NCBI GenBank assembly: GCA_012963885.1
Contig: DTUY01000324.1
Location: 1 to 36,827, forward strand
DNA length: 36,827 bases
Reading direction: 5' to 3'
DNA from: Candidatus Poribacteria bacterium
GTDB taxonomy: Bacteria > Poribacteria > WGA-4E > UBA9662
In this document: positions 25,011 to 33,448 of the stretch, piece by piece
Numbering within the stretch: position 1 is the stretch's first letter
How the letters are laid out: each line of letters begins with the position of its first letter
The notes under the pieces: generated by a model
Seen by the model: the letters and a program-made list of their open reading frames with translations, nothing else
What the model was told of the DNA's origin: nothing
Database searches by the model: none
Made by a program: the position numbers and the translations under genes

Positions 25011-25898
25011 TTGAAATCTAAGTTACATCAGTCACCACGAGATACCAAGAAAAACAATACAGATATAATAATTCCTAGACTGCCGCAGAAAAGGAGGGGG
25101 TTTCTCAACCGGGCAAGCAAGAAGTCAGTAGGCCCCTCGCGAAACCAAATTCAGGAATTTCTCTTTCAGTGGATTGACACCCTACCCAAAAATGAGGCCC
25201 ATATGTTACGTGGTATTTTTTCTCTCTCGACCACCACTGCTCGTGAGGTAATGGTACCACTTTCTGAATTGATGGCCGTCCATATCACAACATCAACAGA
25301 AGAACTGAAGGGACTAGTCCAAAAATCAAGTTGTCGGTATCTCCCCGTCTATGAAGAGCGAATTGATCGTTTGACCGGCATTGTTAGCATCGTCGAGATC
25401 CTATACGCGCCGAACCCATCTGATGATTTAACCTCTCATATTCGTCACCCGTATTATATTCCTGAAACAAAATTGGCAAGTGATTTACTGGAGGAACTTC
25501 GCAAATCTGAGGATCCTGTTGCCATTGTTATTGATGAACATGGCGGTTGCGTCGGTTTCATTACCTTTGAAGATGTGCTTGAGGTGATTATTGGGGACAT
25601 TACTTATAATTTTAAGAAGAATTCGATGCATATTGAGGTTGCCAGTTCTGATACGTGGATAGTTGACGCACGTGCGTCAATTAACAGCGTAAACCAAGAA
25701 CTTGGAACCAAAATCCCCAAGGATCGCTGTGATACAATTGGTGGATTCATATTAAAATTGCTTGGCCGGTTACCTGAACAGGGGGAGAAAATCAGTTTCA
25801 GTGAGATCGAATTTACAGTTGAAGAGGTATTCGGTTATGGTATATCTATACTACAAGCTAAAAGGGTGAAATTGGAGCTCCCAGTTGGAACAACGTAA
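25011..25898 (+). CDS. CorC/HlyC-type CBS-domain protein
   Basis: The product is 295 aa from a TTG start with AGGGAG upstream. After a basic, low-complexity N-terminus (1-45) comes TTTAREVMVPLSELMAV, the entry to a CBS pair (about 75-205, with RYLPVYEERIDRLTGIVS and IDEHGGCVGFITFEDVLEVI). The CorC_HlyC transporter-associated domain follows (about 215-290, with DTIGGFILKLLGRLPEQGEK). Like E. coli CorC/YbeX it lacks the DUF21 membrane domain. Such proteins bind adenine nucleotides and are linked to Mg/Co efflux or ribosome maturation. The role here is unproven. Confidence 0.82.
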   Translation: MKSKLHQSPRDTKKNNTDIIIPRLPQKRRGFLNRASKKSVGPSRNQIQEFLFQWIDTLPKNEAHMLRGIFSLSTTTAREVMVPLSELMAVHITTSTEELKGLVQKSSCRYLPVYEERIDRLTGIVSIVEILYAPNPSDDLTSHIRHPYYIPETKLASDLLEELRKSEDPVAIVIDEHGGCVGFITFEDVLEVIIGDITYNFKKNSMHIEVASSDTWIVDARASINSVNQELGTKIPKDRCDTIGGFILKLLGRLPEQGEKISFSEIEFTVEEVFGYGISILQAKRVKLELPVGTT

Positions 25899-25945
25899 TA
25901 TCCTGAACAAATTTCTTAGTTAGAAGTATAAGTTACAGATCAAAA

Positions 25946-26080
25946 ATGAGGCTGACATCCGATGTGAAAAGGCAGTACAGAACCGGATGGGGGCGCATCA
26001 TCTGGTACATGATTCTGCTAATTGTTATTCTGATTCTGATATGGAAAATGCCAGATATTACGCCGATGTTGCGTTTCTGA
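25946..26080 (+). CDS. Small single-pass membrane protein (44 aa)
   Basis: The ORF runs from ATG 25946 to TGA 26078-26080. It has a basic N-terminus (MRLTSDVKRQYRTGWGR) followed by one strongly hydrophobic segment of about 18 residues (IIWYMILLIVILILIWK) and a short tail. It lies 47 nt behind the CBS-domain gene on the same strand. I see no strong Shine-Dalgarno. The composition is that of a real inner-membrane peptide, but no family is recognised. Confidence 0.45.
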   Translation: MRLTSDVKRQYRTGWGRIIWYMILLIVILILIWKMPDITPMLRF

Positions 26081-26157
26081 TCTAAAGTCTTGGTCTTTAT
26101 TGTTTTAAATATTTTCTTGTGGTAATCATTTTCGGTTTTGAGGAGTGATAAAGGTTG

Positions 26158-27495
26158 ATGCGGAAATTATCCAGTTTCGTTGGTCTCACATGCTGTTTAG
26201 TTTTAGTTTGGCAGTTTAGTCTGGGTGCTGAAGACAAACTTGTCATCATGTCACCGCACTGGGAGGGAATTGAGAAAGAATTCGATCGTAACTTCAAAGA
26301 ATGGTACCAATCTAAAACAGGGCGTGGTATTCGGTTGGATTGGATTGATCAAGGAGGTAGTTCATCCGATTTTCGTTTTATTGAGGCTGAATTTAAGCGC
26401 GCTCCGAAGGGAATCGGTATAGATCTCTTCTTTGGTGGTGGAACTGATAATTACATGAAACTTGCCGAGATGGGATTGCTGCATTCATTTAAACTCCCTG
26501 GAGAAGAATTAAATCGTATACCGAAAGAGATTTATGGGATTCCAGTTTATGATTCCCAATACCGATGGTATGGAGCAGCACTGTCCAGTTTTGGCATTAT
26601 GCATAATGAGTTTTTACGTCAGCGACTCAAATTGCCTGAGGCAAAGACTTGGCAGGATCTGACGCAACCAGAACTGCTTGGTAGAATTGGTGCGGCTGAT
26701 CCTCGCGAAAGTGGGAGCGCTCACATGATCTATGAGATTATCCTGCAGGGCTACGGGTGGCAGAAAGGTTTTGCTCTGATTACCCAGTTGGGTGCCAACG
26801 TTAGAAGTTTCTCTGCTGGTGCAAACGCAATTCCGAAAGACGTTGTCAAAGGGCAGGTTATTTACGGCATGGCCATTGATTTCTACGCTTATGCTCAGAT
26901 TGCGGTTGTTGGTAAAGAAAAAATCAAGTTCGTTATCCCTCCTGATGCCGCAGTGGTTAGTCCTGATTCAATTGCCATTTTAGTGGGTGCTGAGAACTTA
27001 GGAGCTGCGAAAGAATTTGTTACCTTTGTGCTGTCCGATACAGCTCAAAAACTGTGGGTTTTACCAAATGGCGATCCCGAAGGCCCAGAGTGGCCGGGCG
27101 GTCTGAATCGAGCCAGTGTGATTCCTGCGCTCTACGATGAACTCGGTGAGAGATGTGTGGTTCCGAATCCATTCACACGTAACTTGACGCCGATTCAATA
27201 TGACGCCGAAAAAGGGGGAATCCGCTGGGATATTGTTAGTGATTTGATTGGTACATTGGTGATTGAAAATCACAAGAATCTAGTCGAAGCATGGAAAGCA
27301 ATTAACAAAACAAAGGATCTTCAAAAACGTGCAGCTGCTATCCAAATTTTGGGCGAAATTCCCCTTACGGAGGAGGAAGCTATGCACCTGTCGAAAACAG
27401 AGTGGAAAAAGTCCGATTTCCGCAATCGCAAGTTGAAGGAGTGGGGACAGTTCAGCCGAGAGAAATTCAGACGCGCCAAAAAAATTGCCAAATAA
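26158..27495 (+). CDS. ABC-transporter extracellular solute-binding protein
   Basis: The product is 445 aa from ATG 26158, with AGGAG and AAGG upstream. A TTG codon directly in front is an alternative. The signal peptide ends around LGA-ED (residues 1-23). LVIMSPHWEGIEKEFDRNF and GIDLFFGGGTDNYMKLAEMG fit family 1 or Fe(III)-type binding proteins with two alpha/beta lobes. TWQDLTQPELLGRIGAADPR and YGMAIDFYAYAQIA are typical. A charged C-terminal extension (about 400-445) is unusual. No permease or ATPase gene lies nearby, so the transporter partner and ligand are unknown. Confidence 0.82.
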   Translation: MRKLSSFVGLTCCLVLVWQFSLGAEDKLVIMSPHWEGIEKEFDRNFKEWYQSKTGRGIRLDWIDQGGSSSDFRFIEAEFKRAPKGIGIDLFFGGGTDNYMKLAEMGLLHSFKLPGEELNRIPKEIYGIPVYDSQYRWYGAALSSFGIMHNEFLRQRLKLPEAKTWQDLTQPELLGRIGAADPRESGSAHMIYEIILQGYGWQKGFALITQLGANVRSFSAGANAIPKDVVKGQVIYGMAIDFYAYAQIAVVGKEKIKFVIPPDAAVVSPDSIAILVGAENLGAAKEFVTFVLSDTAQKLWVLPNGDPEGPEWPGGLNRASVIPALYDELGERCVVPNPFTRNLTPIQYDAEKGGIRWDIVSDLIGTLVIENHKNLVEAWKAINKTKDLQKRAAAIQILGEIPLTEEEAMHLSKTEWKKSDFRNRKLKEWGQFSREKFRRAKKIAK

Positions 27496-28318
27496 TCCAG
27501 ATTTCCCCTTTCGTTTCATTCGTTTGATTATTTTAACAAATTAGGTGGTTCGAGTTTTGAGTTCCTTTCCCTTTTTCTTTCAGCCAGATACCGTTCTCGC
27601 CGAACGCCGATAGGCGACAAAAAATCCCTTATATTTGTCGTATATGTTGGCACGGTATTGCATCCCCGAACAACTCTGGTGTTGGGTGTGTGATATCTCA
27701 ATGGCCTCTACCCAGCTGTCATCATCGGGGTTAGTTTGTGGAAACTGCCAGATGTTTCCACCCCTTTACTGCTAGCTTTGATTTGTTGTCTGAAGAAGTC
27801 ATCCACCTTTTGAAGTATAAGAAGCGGTTGGTGATTGCTGAGTGTCTGATCGATCTAATAGTGTAATATTTTCTGGTTGACCTCGGCTTGGCAACATACG
27901 ATTTGGTAATATCTATACCGCATTCATTGGAAATGGTATCCAAATCGCGGTTTCAGCCAAGCTGGACTTTTGGCAGGAGGGATCGAAAAAATGGAATATA
28001 CCGATGCGTTCGGATCTTCTCCTGCGTTTCAAAAACACAGTTGCACTAATTGGTTTAGATTCTCAGGCCAATTAGGTTTGTATAATATAAACGGTGCCTT
28101 TGGGCTGAGTTTATCCCGCTAAACTCAAGGTCGGAGTATGCTGTTAATCGAGTATATGCTGATCTCACCGAGCTAACTATCAATGAGGCTGTAACTGTTT
28201 TGCCGCCGCCTTATCCCGAATATGCTGTTGATGTTCTAACACTATCACGAACCAGATAAAATTTTTAAACCATGGTAACCAGCTTGAGTTTGATAACGTG
28301 CAGTCTTAATTCTGCACC
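27496..28318. other. Gene-poor stretch with decayed coding remnants
   Basis: No intact gene is found across 823 bases. On the minus strand an open stretch without a start (27580-27765) encodes a protein-like GGNIWQFPQTNPDDDSWVEA ending SARTVSG. On the plus strand, frames around 27881-28072 read GNIYTAFIGNGIQIAVSAKL and WNIPMRSDLLLRFKNTVALI. Around 28133-28259 another reads INEAVTVLPPPYPEYAVDVL and then stops. These are low in stops and look like disabled genes, but I do not recognise the families. Confidence 0.4.
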
Positions 28319-28348
28319 TTGACGAATTCCCAAATTTTGTGTCATAAT
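28319..28348 (+). promoter_or_regulatory. Sigma-70-type promoter of gap
   Basis: TTGACG (28319-28324) is 18 bases from CATAAT (28343-28348); each differs from consensus at one position. It lies 35 bases before the gap ATG, and a strong GGAGGGG (28368-28374) sits in between. It fits the first gene of a new transcription unit behind the gene-poor stretch. Confidence 0.65.
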
Positions 28349-28383
28349 TAAAAGTTATAATTTTTATGGAGGGGTATTATTGA

Positions 28384-29388
28384 ATGTCAACCAGAGTGGG
28401 AATCAACGGTTTTGGTCGTATTGGTCGGAACGCTTTCAGGGCTATATTAGGTAATCCGGATCTCCATATTGACGTTGTTGCTGTCAACGACCTAACTGAG
28501 CCCGATACGCTTGCTCATTTACTCAAGTACGATTCAGTACACGGTATTCTTGATGACGAGATTTCGGCTACAGGCGATGGGCTTTTAATTAACGGTAATG
28601 AGTTAAAAGTGTTGTCTGAACGAGACCCGGCTGATCTCTCTTGGGGAGAATTAGGTGTCGATATCGTTATTGAATCAACTGGTTTCTTCACTGAACGAGC
28701 CGACGCCGAAAAGCATATTTTATCAGGCGGCGCAAAGAAGGTACTTATTTCGGCACCATCCAAGAGTGAGGATATCACTGTCGTCATTGGGGTTAACGAT
28801 GACAAATACGACTCAGACAAGCATCATATTATTTCTAACGCTTCTTGTACTACGAACTGTCTAGCGCCACTGGCTAAGGTGTTGATGGATAATTTTGGCA
28901 TCAATAGAGGCCTGATGACTACCATTCACGCTTATACGGGTGACCAGCGCGTTCACGATTTTCCGCATAAAGATATGCGGCGTGCCAGAGCGGCCGCCCT
29001 CTCAATGATTCCAACGACCACTGGAGCTGCTGTTGCTGTGTCCCGAGTACTTCCTGAATTGGAAGGGAAACTGGATGGCATGGCGATTCGAGTGCCGACT
29101 GTCAACGTTTCGATCGTTGATCTAACAGTTGATCTCCAGAAAAATGCCAGTGTTGAAGCAGTCAATGCCGTGGTTAGGAAGGCGGCTGAAAATGAACTAA
29201 ATGGCATCCTTGGTTACTCTGAAGAGCCGTTAGTGTCTGTTGATTTCAATGGTAATAAACTATCATCGATTTTCGATGCGCCTTTTACCAATGCAATTGA
29301 CGGTAACCTTATCAAGGTTTTATCTTGGTATGATAATGAAACCGGCTATTCTAACCGACTTGTTGAACTGGCATCCCGTCTGCTGTAA
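28384..29388 (+). CDS. gap: Glyceraldehyde-3-phosphate dehydrogenase
   Basis: The product is 334 aa, a standard length. The NAD-binding GINGFGRIGRNAFRAI opens the protein. The catalytic C155 sits in SNASCTTNCLAPLAK, and the paired histidine is in TTIHAYTGDQRVHDFPH. WYDNETGYSNRLVEL closes the fold. It oxidises and phosphorylates glyceraldehyde-3-phosphate in glycolysis. It has a good promoter and Shine-Dalgarno. tpiA follows 20 nt later. The usual pgk gene between them is absent. Confidence 0.96.
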   Translation: MSTRVGINGFGRIGRNAFRAILGNPDLHIDVVAVNDLTEPDTLAHLLKYDSVHGILDDEISATGDGLLINGNELKVLSERDPADLSWGELGVDIVIESTGFFTERADAEKHILSGGAKKVLISAPSKSEDITVVIGVNDDKYDSDKHHIISNASCTTNCLAPLAKVLMDNFGINRGLMTTIHAYTGDQRVHDFPHKDMRRARAAALSMIPTTTGAAVAVSRVLPELEGKLDGMAIRVPTVNVSIVDLTVDLQKNASVEAVNAVVRKAAENELNGILGYSEEPLVSVDFNGNKLSSIFDAPFTNAIDGNLIKVLSWYDNETGYSNRLVELASRLL

Positions 29389-29408
29389 AGTCAGGAAATT
29401 ACGATTAC

Positions 29409-30170
29409 ATGAGAAAACCAATTATTGCGGGAAACTGGAAACTGAACAAGACAATCAGTCAAGCGGTTGATTTGGTCACTGAGCTCCAGGCGCTGGTAGC
29501 TGATGTGAGCGAAGTTGAGATTGTTGTAGCACCTGTTTTTACTGCTCTATCTGCGGTAGCTGCTGCCCTTAAGGAAAATCGAATTGGCCTGTCAGCTCAA
29601 GATCTGTATTGGGAAAAGAGTGGCGCTTTTACCGGTGAGGTTTCTGCAGAATTGCTTCGAGACGCAGGCTGTAGTTATGTAATTATTGGCCATTCAGAGC
29701 GTCGGCAATACTTTGGGGAAAATAACGAAATGGTCAATAAAAAGGTGAGATCTGCGCTGGACGCTCACCTGGCACCTATCATCTGTGTAGGCGAACATTT
29801 GGCTGAACGTCAAGCTGGGAAAACTGAGTCAGTCATCGAAGACCATGTGATGGGTGCGATTGAAGGACTGTCGGCTAATCAACTGCTGACATCAGTTATC
29901 GCTTATGAACCTGTCTGGGCGATTGGAACTGGCCAGGTAGCTACACCGGATCAGGCACAGGAAGTACATGCGCATATCCGCCGATTGCTCGCGGGAAAGT
30001 ATTCTAAAGAAGTGGCCAATCAAATACAAATCCAATATGGTGGCAGCGTCAAGCCGGCGAATGCCACTGACTTGCTATCGCAAGTGGACGTTGATGGCGC
30101 GCTGGTAGGTGGTGCCAGCTTGGAAGCTGAGTCGTTTGCTGGTATAATTGCGGCTGCACGGAGGAATTAA
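29409..30170 (+). CDS. tpiA: Triosephosphate isomerase
   Basis: The product is 253 aa. KPIIAGNWKLNK carries the N-terminal catalytic Asn and Lys. H95 is in IIGHSERRQYFGE, and the catalytic base E167 is in AYEPVWAIGTGQ. The phosphate-binding end reads QYGGSVKPANA and GALVGGASL. It interconverts dihydroxyacetone phosphate and glyceraldehyde-3-phosphate, directly next to gap. AGGAAA lies upstream of the ATG. secG begins 1 nt after the stop. Confidence 0.96.
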   Translation: MRKPIIAGNWKLNKTISQAVDLVTELQALVADVSEVEIVVAPVFTALSAVAAALKENRIGLSAQDLYWEKSGAFTGEVSAELLRDAGCSYVIIGHSERRQYFGENNEMVNKKVRSALDAHLAPIICVGEHLAERQAGKTESVIEDHVMGAIEGLSANQLLTSVIAYEPVWAIGTGQVATPDQAQEVHAHIRRLLAGKYSKEVANQIQIQYGGSVKPANATDLLSQVDVDGALVGGASLEAESFAGIIAAARRN

Positions 30171-30171
30171 T

Positions 30172-30624
30172 ATGGGAATTGTTTTAGGGTTTATCGTTGC
30201 TGTTTTTGTTGTCGTTTGCGTTTTGCTGGTGGTCATTATCCTGTTGCAGGATAGCAAGGGAGAAGGGCTGTCATCTAGCGCATTTGGCGGTGAAGGTTTA
30301 CAATCGGTTTTGGGAGGACACGGAGCCGCAACTTTTCTTAGCAGAGCGACAGCATGGCTGGCAGGGTCTTTTCTATTGATCTCTCTCTTGCTGATGAAAT
30401 TCTATGGAGACACGACAGGTGGTCAATTGTCACCGATAGGGGATGAGACTGAAAAATCGTCAGTTCAATCAGTATCCCCTGAAACAGAGACTGAAGAAAC
30501 AGTTGATCAATCGGACCAAGCATCAGATCAGAAGACACCAGCAGTTGAAACCAATCAGACGGATGCAACTAAGGATATCAAAACCAATGCAGAAACAACA
30601 GGCGATGCCGGTTTTGATTTTTAA
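30172..30624 (+). CDS. secG: Preprotein translocase subunit SecG
   Basis: The start is ATG 30172, eight bases behind GGAGG. An in-frame ATG at 30148 lies inside tpiA and in front of that site. The product is 150 aa with two membrane helices (about 3-24 and 57-78) and the conserved cytoplasmic loop VIILLQDSKGEGLSSSAFGG. The C-terminal 65 residues form an unusually long Thr/Glu/Gln-rich, acidic tail (E. coli SecG has 110 aa in total). SecG assists SecYEG-mediated protein export. The tpiA-secG order is common in bacteria. Confidence 0.92.
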   Translation: MGIVLGFIVAVFVVVCVLLVVIILLQDSKGEGLSSSAFGGEGLQSVLGGHGAATFLSRATAWLAGSFLLISLLLMKFYGDTTGGQLSPIGDETEKSSVQSVSPETETEETVDQSDQASDQKTPAVETNQTDATKDIKTNAETTGDAGFDF

Positions 30625-30674
30625 GATTAGTGTGATAAGGAACAGAAGGTCAACTGGATTTATCTTGGATTCTG

Positions 30675-31097
30675 ATGTCGACGCAGGAGCCTCCACAATA
30701 CGTTTGGGTTGTCCATCCTTTGTTTGATAGCCCCAAAAAATCGGTTTTCTTGGTTTCCTTCCTGATTTTTTTGCTGGTGGGTATTCAATTTCTTTTCGGT
30801 TCGTTGGGTATCACGCTTCTTTCTATCGTTTTCCTTTTTGGGTCGCTGCGTCAGTATTTTTTGCCGTTTCGTTACGAAGTTTACAATAACCAAATTACTG
30901 TTTCCTCGTTTTTGTCAAAACAAGATCGAGCATGGAATGAGTTTCGCAGTTATTATGTTGATCAACACGGGATTTTGCTCAGCCCGTTCCCAAAGCCGTC
31001 TCGATTGGAGAACTTTCGCGGGATTTATGTTCGTTTTGGGCTGGATAGGTCTATGGTTCTGGATCTCATCCAGAGCAAGATCGAAATGGATGATTAA
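30675..31097 (+). CDS. Two-helix membrane protein with PH-like tail
   Basis: The product is 140 aa. Two hydrophobic helices (about 23-43 and 44-60) are followed by a soluble part, PFRYEVYNNQITVSSFLSKQ, then WNEFRSYYVDQHGILLSPFP and RLENFRGIYVRF. This alternation resembles the bacterial PH-like domain of small membrane proteins, but I do not recognise a named family. There is no clear Shine-Dalgarno; the start is the first ATG of the frame. It sits between secG and the slipin gene on the same strand. Confidence 0.6.
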   Translation: MSTQEPPQYVWVVHPLFDSPKKSVFLVSFLIFLLVGIQFLFGSLGITLLSIVFLFGSLRQYFLPFRYEVYNNQITVSSFLSKQDRAWNEFRSYYVDQHGILLSPFPKPSRLENFRGIYVRFGLDRSMVLDLIQSKIEMDD

Positions 31098-31145
31098 TCA
31101 GCACTGGAAGCGAAGTGACTATTTATTTTAGTAAGGAGAAAATGT

Positions 31146-31949
31146 ATGCCAAATATTTGGTACGGTGTTGCGGCAGTGGTGGCAATTGTTTTTCTGGCGA
31201 CAACCATCCGTATAGTTAAGGAGTATCAACGTGTCGTTGTCTTTCGTCTCGGACGACTGAGCGGTGTTAGAGGGCCGGGACTGGTACTGCTAATTCCGTT
31301 TTGGATTGAACGGATAGAGCGTGTCAGTCTTCGAACCATCGTGGATGATGTCACGCCACAGGACGTGATGACAAAAGACAACGTTTCGGTTCAGGTCAAT
31401 GCAGTGTTGACGTTTCGTGTGACTGAGCCGGCTAAGGCTATTATTGAAGTTGAAGAGTTCGGTTTTGCTATTTCTGAAATGGCCCAGACTACCCTGCGAA
31501 GCGTTCTGGGGCGGGCAAATCTGGATGATCTGCTGTCCGAACGAGAGGGATTGAATCAGGATCTACAGGAAATTATCGCCAAGCACTGCCAAGATTGGGG
31601 AATTGCAGTCATCGCTATGGAGATTAAGCATGTCGATTTGCCACCGGAAATGAAACGGGCTATGGCCAAGGAGGCAGAAGCGGAGCGGGAACGTCGGGCT
31701 AAGATAGTACATGCTGCTGGCGAACTGGAATCGTCGGAAGCCTTGGCTGAAGCAGCAAAGAAACTAAGTTCCGACCCAACGGCTATACAACTTCGTTTCC
31801 TTCAGGCAATGATTGAAGTCTCTGCTGAGAAAAATTCGACATTGGTCTTTCCAGTACCGATTGACCTTTTGAGTGCCTTTACCAGGGACGATAAGCTCAA
31901 TCAACTTCAAGCGTTTATAGGTCAAAAAACTGAAACTGAGAAAGTTTGA
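31146..31949 (+). CDS. Slipin/stomatin-family SPFH protein
   Basis: The product is 267 aa, preceded by AAGGAG. One N-terminal membrane segment (about 3-22) is followed by the SPFH domain. Its hallmarks are EYQRVVVFRLGRLSGVRGPG and TPQDVMTKDNVSVQVNAVL, then the ALGRANLDDLL-like SVLGRANLDDLLSERE. A helical region (KEAEAERERRAKIVHAAGE) comes next, and a C-terminal oligomerisation part. Slipins form membrane-bound rings and often pair with an NfeD protein, which is not seen here. The stop overlaps the HIT gene start by one base. Confidence 0.88.
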   Translation: MPNIWYGVAAVVAIVFLATTIRIVKEYQRVVVFRLGRLSGVRGPGLVLLIPFWIERIERVSLRTIVDDVTPQDVMTKDNVSVQVNAVLTFRVTEPAKAIIEVEEFGFAISEMAQTTLRSVLGRANLDDLLSEREGLNQDLQEIIAKHCQDWGIAVIAMEIKHVDLPPEMKRAMAKEAEAERERRAKIVHAAGELESSEALAEAAKKLSSDPTAIQLRFLQAMIEVSAEKNSTLVFPVPIDLLSAFTRDDKLNQLQAFIGQKTETEKV

Positions 31950-32338
31950 TGGCCTCAATCTTTACTAAGATCATCAATGGCGATATCCTGTGTCACAAAA
32001 TTCTGGAGGACGATCGATACCTAGCCTTTCTGGACATCAATCCAATCCGTCCAGGACATACTTTGGCTATTACCAAGCGGGAAATCGACTATATCTTTGA
32101 TCTTGAGGACAACCTGTTGTCTGGGTTGATGCTTTTTTCCAAGGAAGTTGGCATCGCCATCAAGAAAGCAACCCGTTGCCAGAGAGTCGGCGTGGTGGTG
32201 GCTGGTTATGAAGTGCCACATACGCATGTGCACTTGATTCCCACCAACGGCATGAGCGATTTCAGTTTTGCGCTTGCACAGCAGGCCGATCAAGCAGAAC
32301 TGACTGTGATGGTAACGAAGATTCAGGAGCACCTCTAA
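31949..32338 (+). CDS. HIT-family nucleotide hydrolase
   Basis: The product is 129 aa from ATG 31949, overlapping the slipin TGA. ASIFTKIINGDILCHKILED and FLDINPIRPGHTLAITKR are typical HIT/HINT N-terminal elements. The catalytic histidine triad is HTHVHLIPT. These enzymes hydrolyse nucleoside phosphoramidates or dinucleoside polyphosphates. The natural substrate is unassigned. It is followed 4 nt later by hemB and probably co-translated. Confidence 0.9.
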   Translation: MASIFTKIINGDILCHKILEDDRYLAFLDINPIRPGHTLAITKREIDYIFDLEDNLLSGLMLFSKEVGIAIKKATRCQRVGVVVAGYEVPHTHVHLIPTNGMSDFSFALAQQADQAELTVMVTKIQEHL

Positions 32339-32342
32339 AGCA

Positions 32343-33323
32343 ATGAAAACCTTTCAAATTGATCAGCGTCCGCGTCGTAACCGTCAAACTGCCTCCATCC
32401 GATCAATGGTTAGAGAAACCCGTCTTCACCCGTCAGACTTTATACTGCCACTGTTTTTGGTTGATGGACAAGAAAAACAGGTCCCGATTGAATCGATGCC
32501 CGGCTGTTTTCGTTTGAGTCCTGATCTAGTTGTCAAAGAGTGCCGAGAAGCTCATCAACTGGAGATTCCAGCAGTTGCACTGTTTCCTGCCTTGCCCGAC
32601 TTACTCAAAGACAAAGCAGCTTCGGAGTCTACCAATCCGGATGGGCTTTTGCAACAAACTATTCGTCAGATCAAGAACGCGGTGCCGGAGATTACGGTTA
32701 TTACCGACGTGGCGATGGATCCTTATTCCATTGATGGTCATGATGGATTGGTGCAAGATGGCGAAATTCTGAATGATGCGACGCTGGAGATCTTGGTTGA
32801 GATGGCCGTATCACAGGCAGAGGCTGGAACGGATATTATCGCCCCATCTGATATGATGGATGGTCGAGTTGGTGCTATCCGACAGGGGCTAGATCAACAT
32901 GGTTATACAAGAGTGGGGATTCTAGCTTATTCAGCCAAGTATGCCTCGGCCTTCTATGGACCGTTCCGGGACGCCTTGGATTCTGAGCCGCGTTCAGGTG
33001 ACAAAAAGACCTACCAGATGGATCCGGCCAACCGGCGTGAAGCGGTTCGTGAAATCTTGCTGGATATCGATCAGGGTGCAGATATGGTGATGGTCAAGCC
33101 GGCTGTTATTTATCTAGACGTGATTGCTGAGATCAAAGCTAGGACCAACCTGCCGGTGGTGGCCTACAATGTTAGTGGAGAGTATGCCATGATTAAATCA
33201 GCGGATAGGTTGGGTTGGCTGGACGGAGAGGCTGCTATGATTGAGATGCTGACCGCTATTAAACGGTCTGGAGCGGATATTATCCTAACCTATTTTGCTA
33301 AGGAGATAGCCAAATTGTGCTAA
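32343..33323 (+). CDS. hemB: Delta-aminolevulinic acid dehydratase (porphobilinogen synthase)
   Basis: The product is 326 aa. Active-site lysines are K199 in LAYSAKYASAFYGPF and K252 in MVKPAVIYLDVI; the latter forms the Schiff base. The metal-site segment reads DVAMDPYSIDGHDGL, with Asp in place of the cysteines of zinc enzymes, which indicates the Mg-dependent, Asp-rich type. It condenses two 5-aminolevulinates to porphobilinogen for haem and related tetrapyrroles. No other hem gene is adjacent. This fits the haem-c motif predicted in the selenoprotein at the left end. Confidence 0.94.
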   Translation: MKTFQIDQRPRRNRQTASIRSMVRETRLHPSDFILPLFLVDGQEKQVPIESMPGCFRLSPDLVVKECREAHQLEIPAVALFPALPDLLKDKAASESTNPDGLLQQTIRQIKNAVPEITVITDVAMDPYSIDGHDGLVQDGEILNDATLEILVEMAVSQAEAGTDIIAPSDMMDGRVGAIRQGLDQHGYTRVGILAYSAKYASAFYGPFRDALDSEPRSGDKKTYQMDPANRREAVREILLDIDQGADMVMVKPAVIYLDVIAEIKARTNLPVVAYNVSGEYAMIKSADRLGWLDGEAAMIEMLTAIKRSGADIILTYFAKEIAKLC

Positions 33324-33360
33324 ATTTTACTGGTAATGGCCGCTGTTTATGTGCTCATAC

Positions 33361-33383
33361 TGTAGATTTGACTACACTTTTTT
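33361..33383 (+). terminator. Possible weak intrinsic terminator after hemB
   Basis: TGTAG (33361-33365) and CTACA (33372-33376) form a 5-bp stem around ATTTGA, followed by C and six T. The stem is short and AT-rich, so efficiency would be low. The position, 37 bases after hemB and before an unrelated gene, is appropriate. Confidence 0.35.
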
Positions 33384-33448
33384 GGGATTTCTTTTGTAGC
33401 ATTTTTTTGATTTTCCATTATTTTGAACTATCAATTTAACAAATTTAG

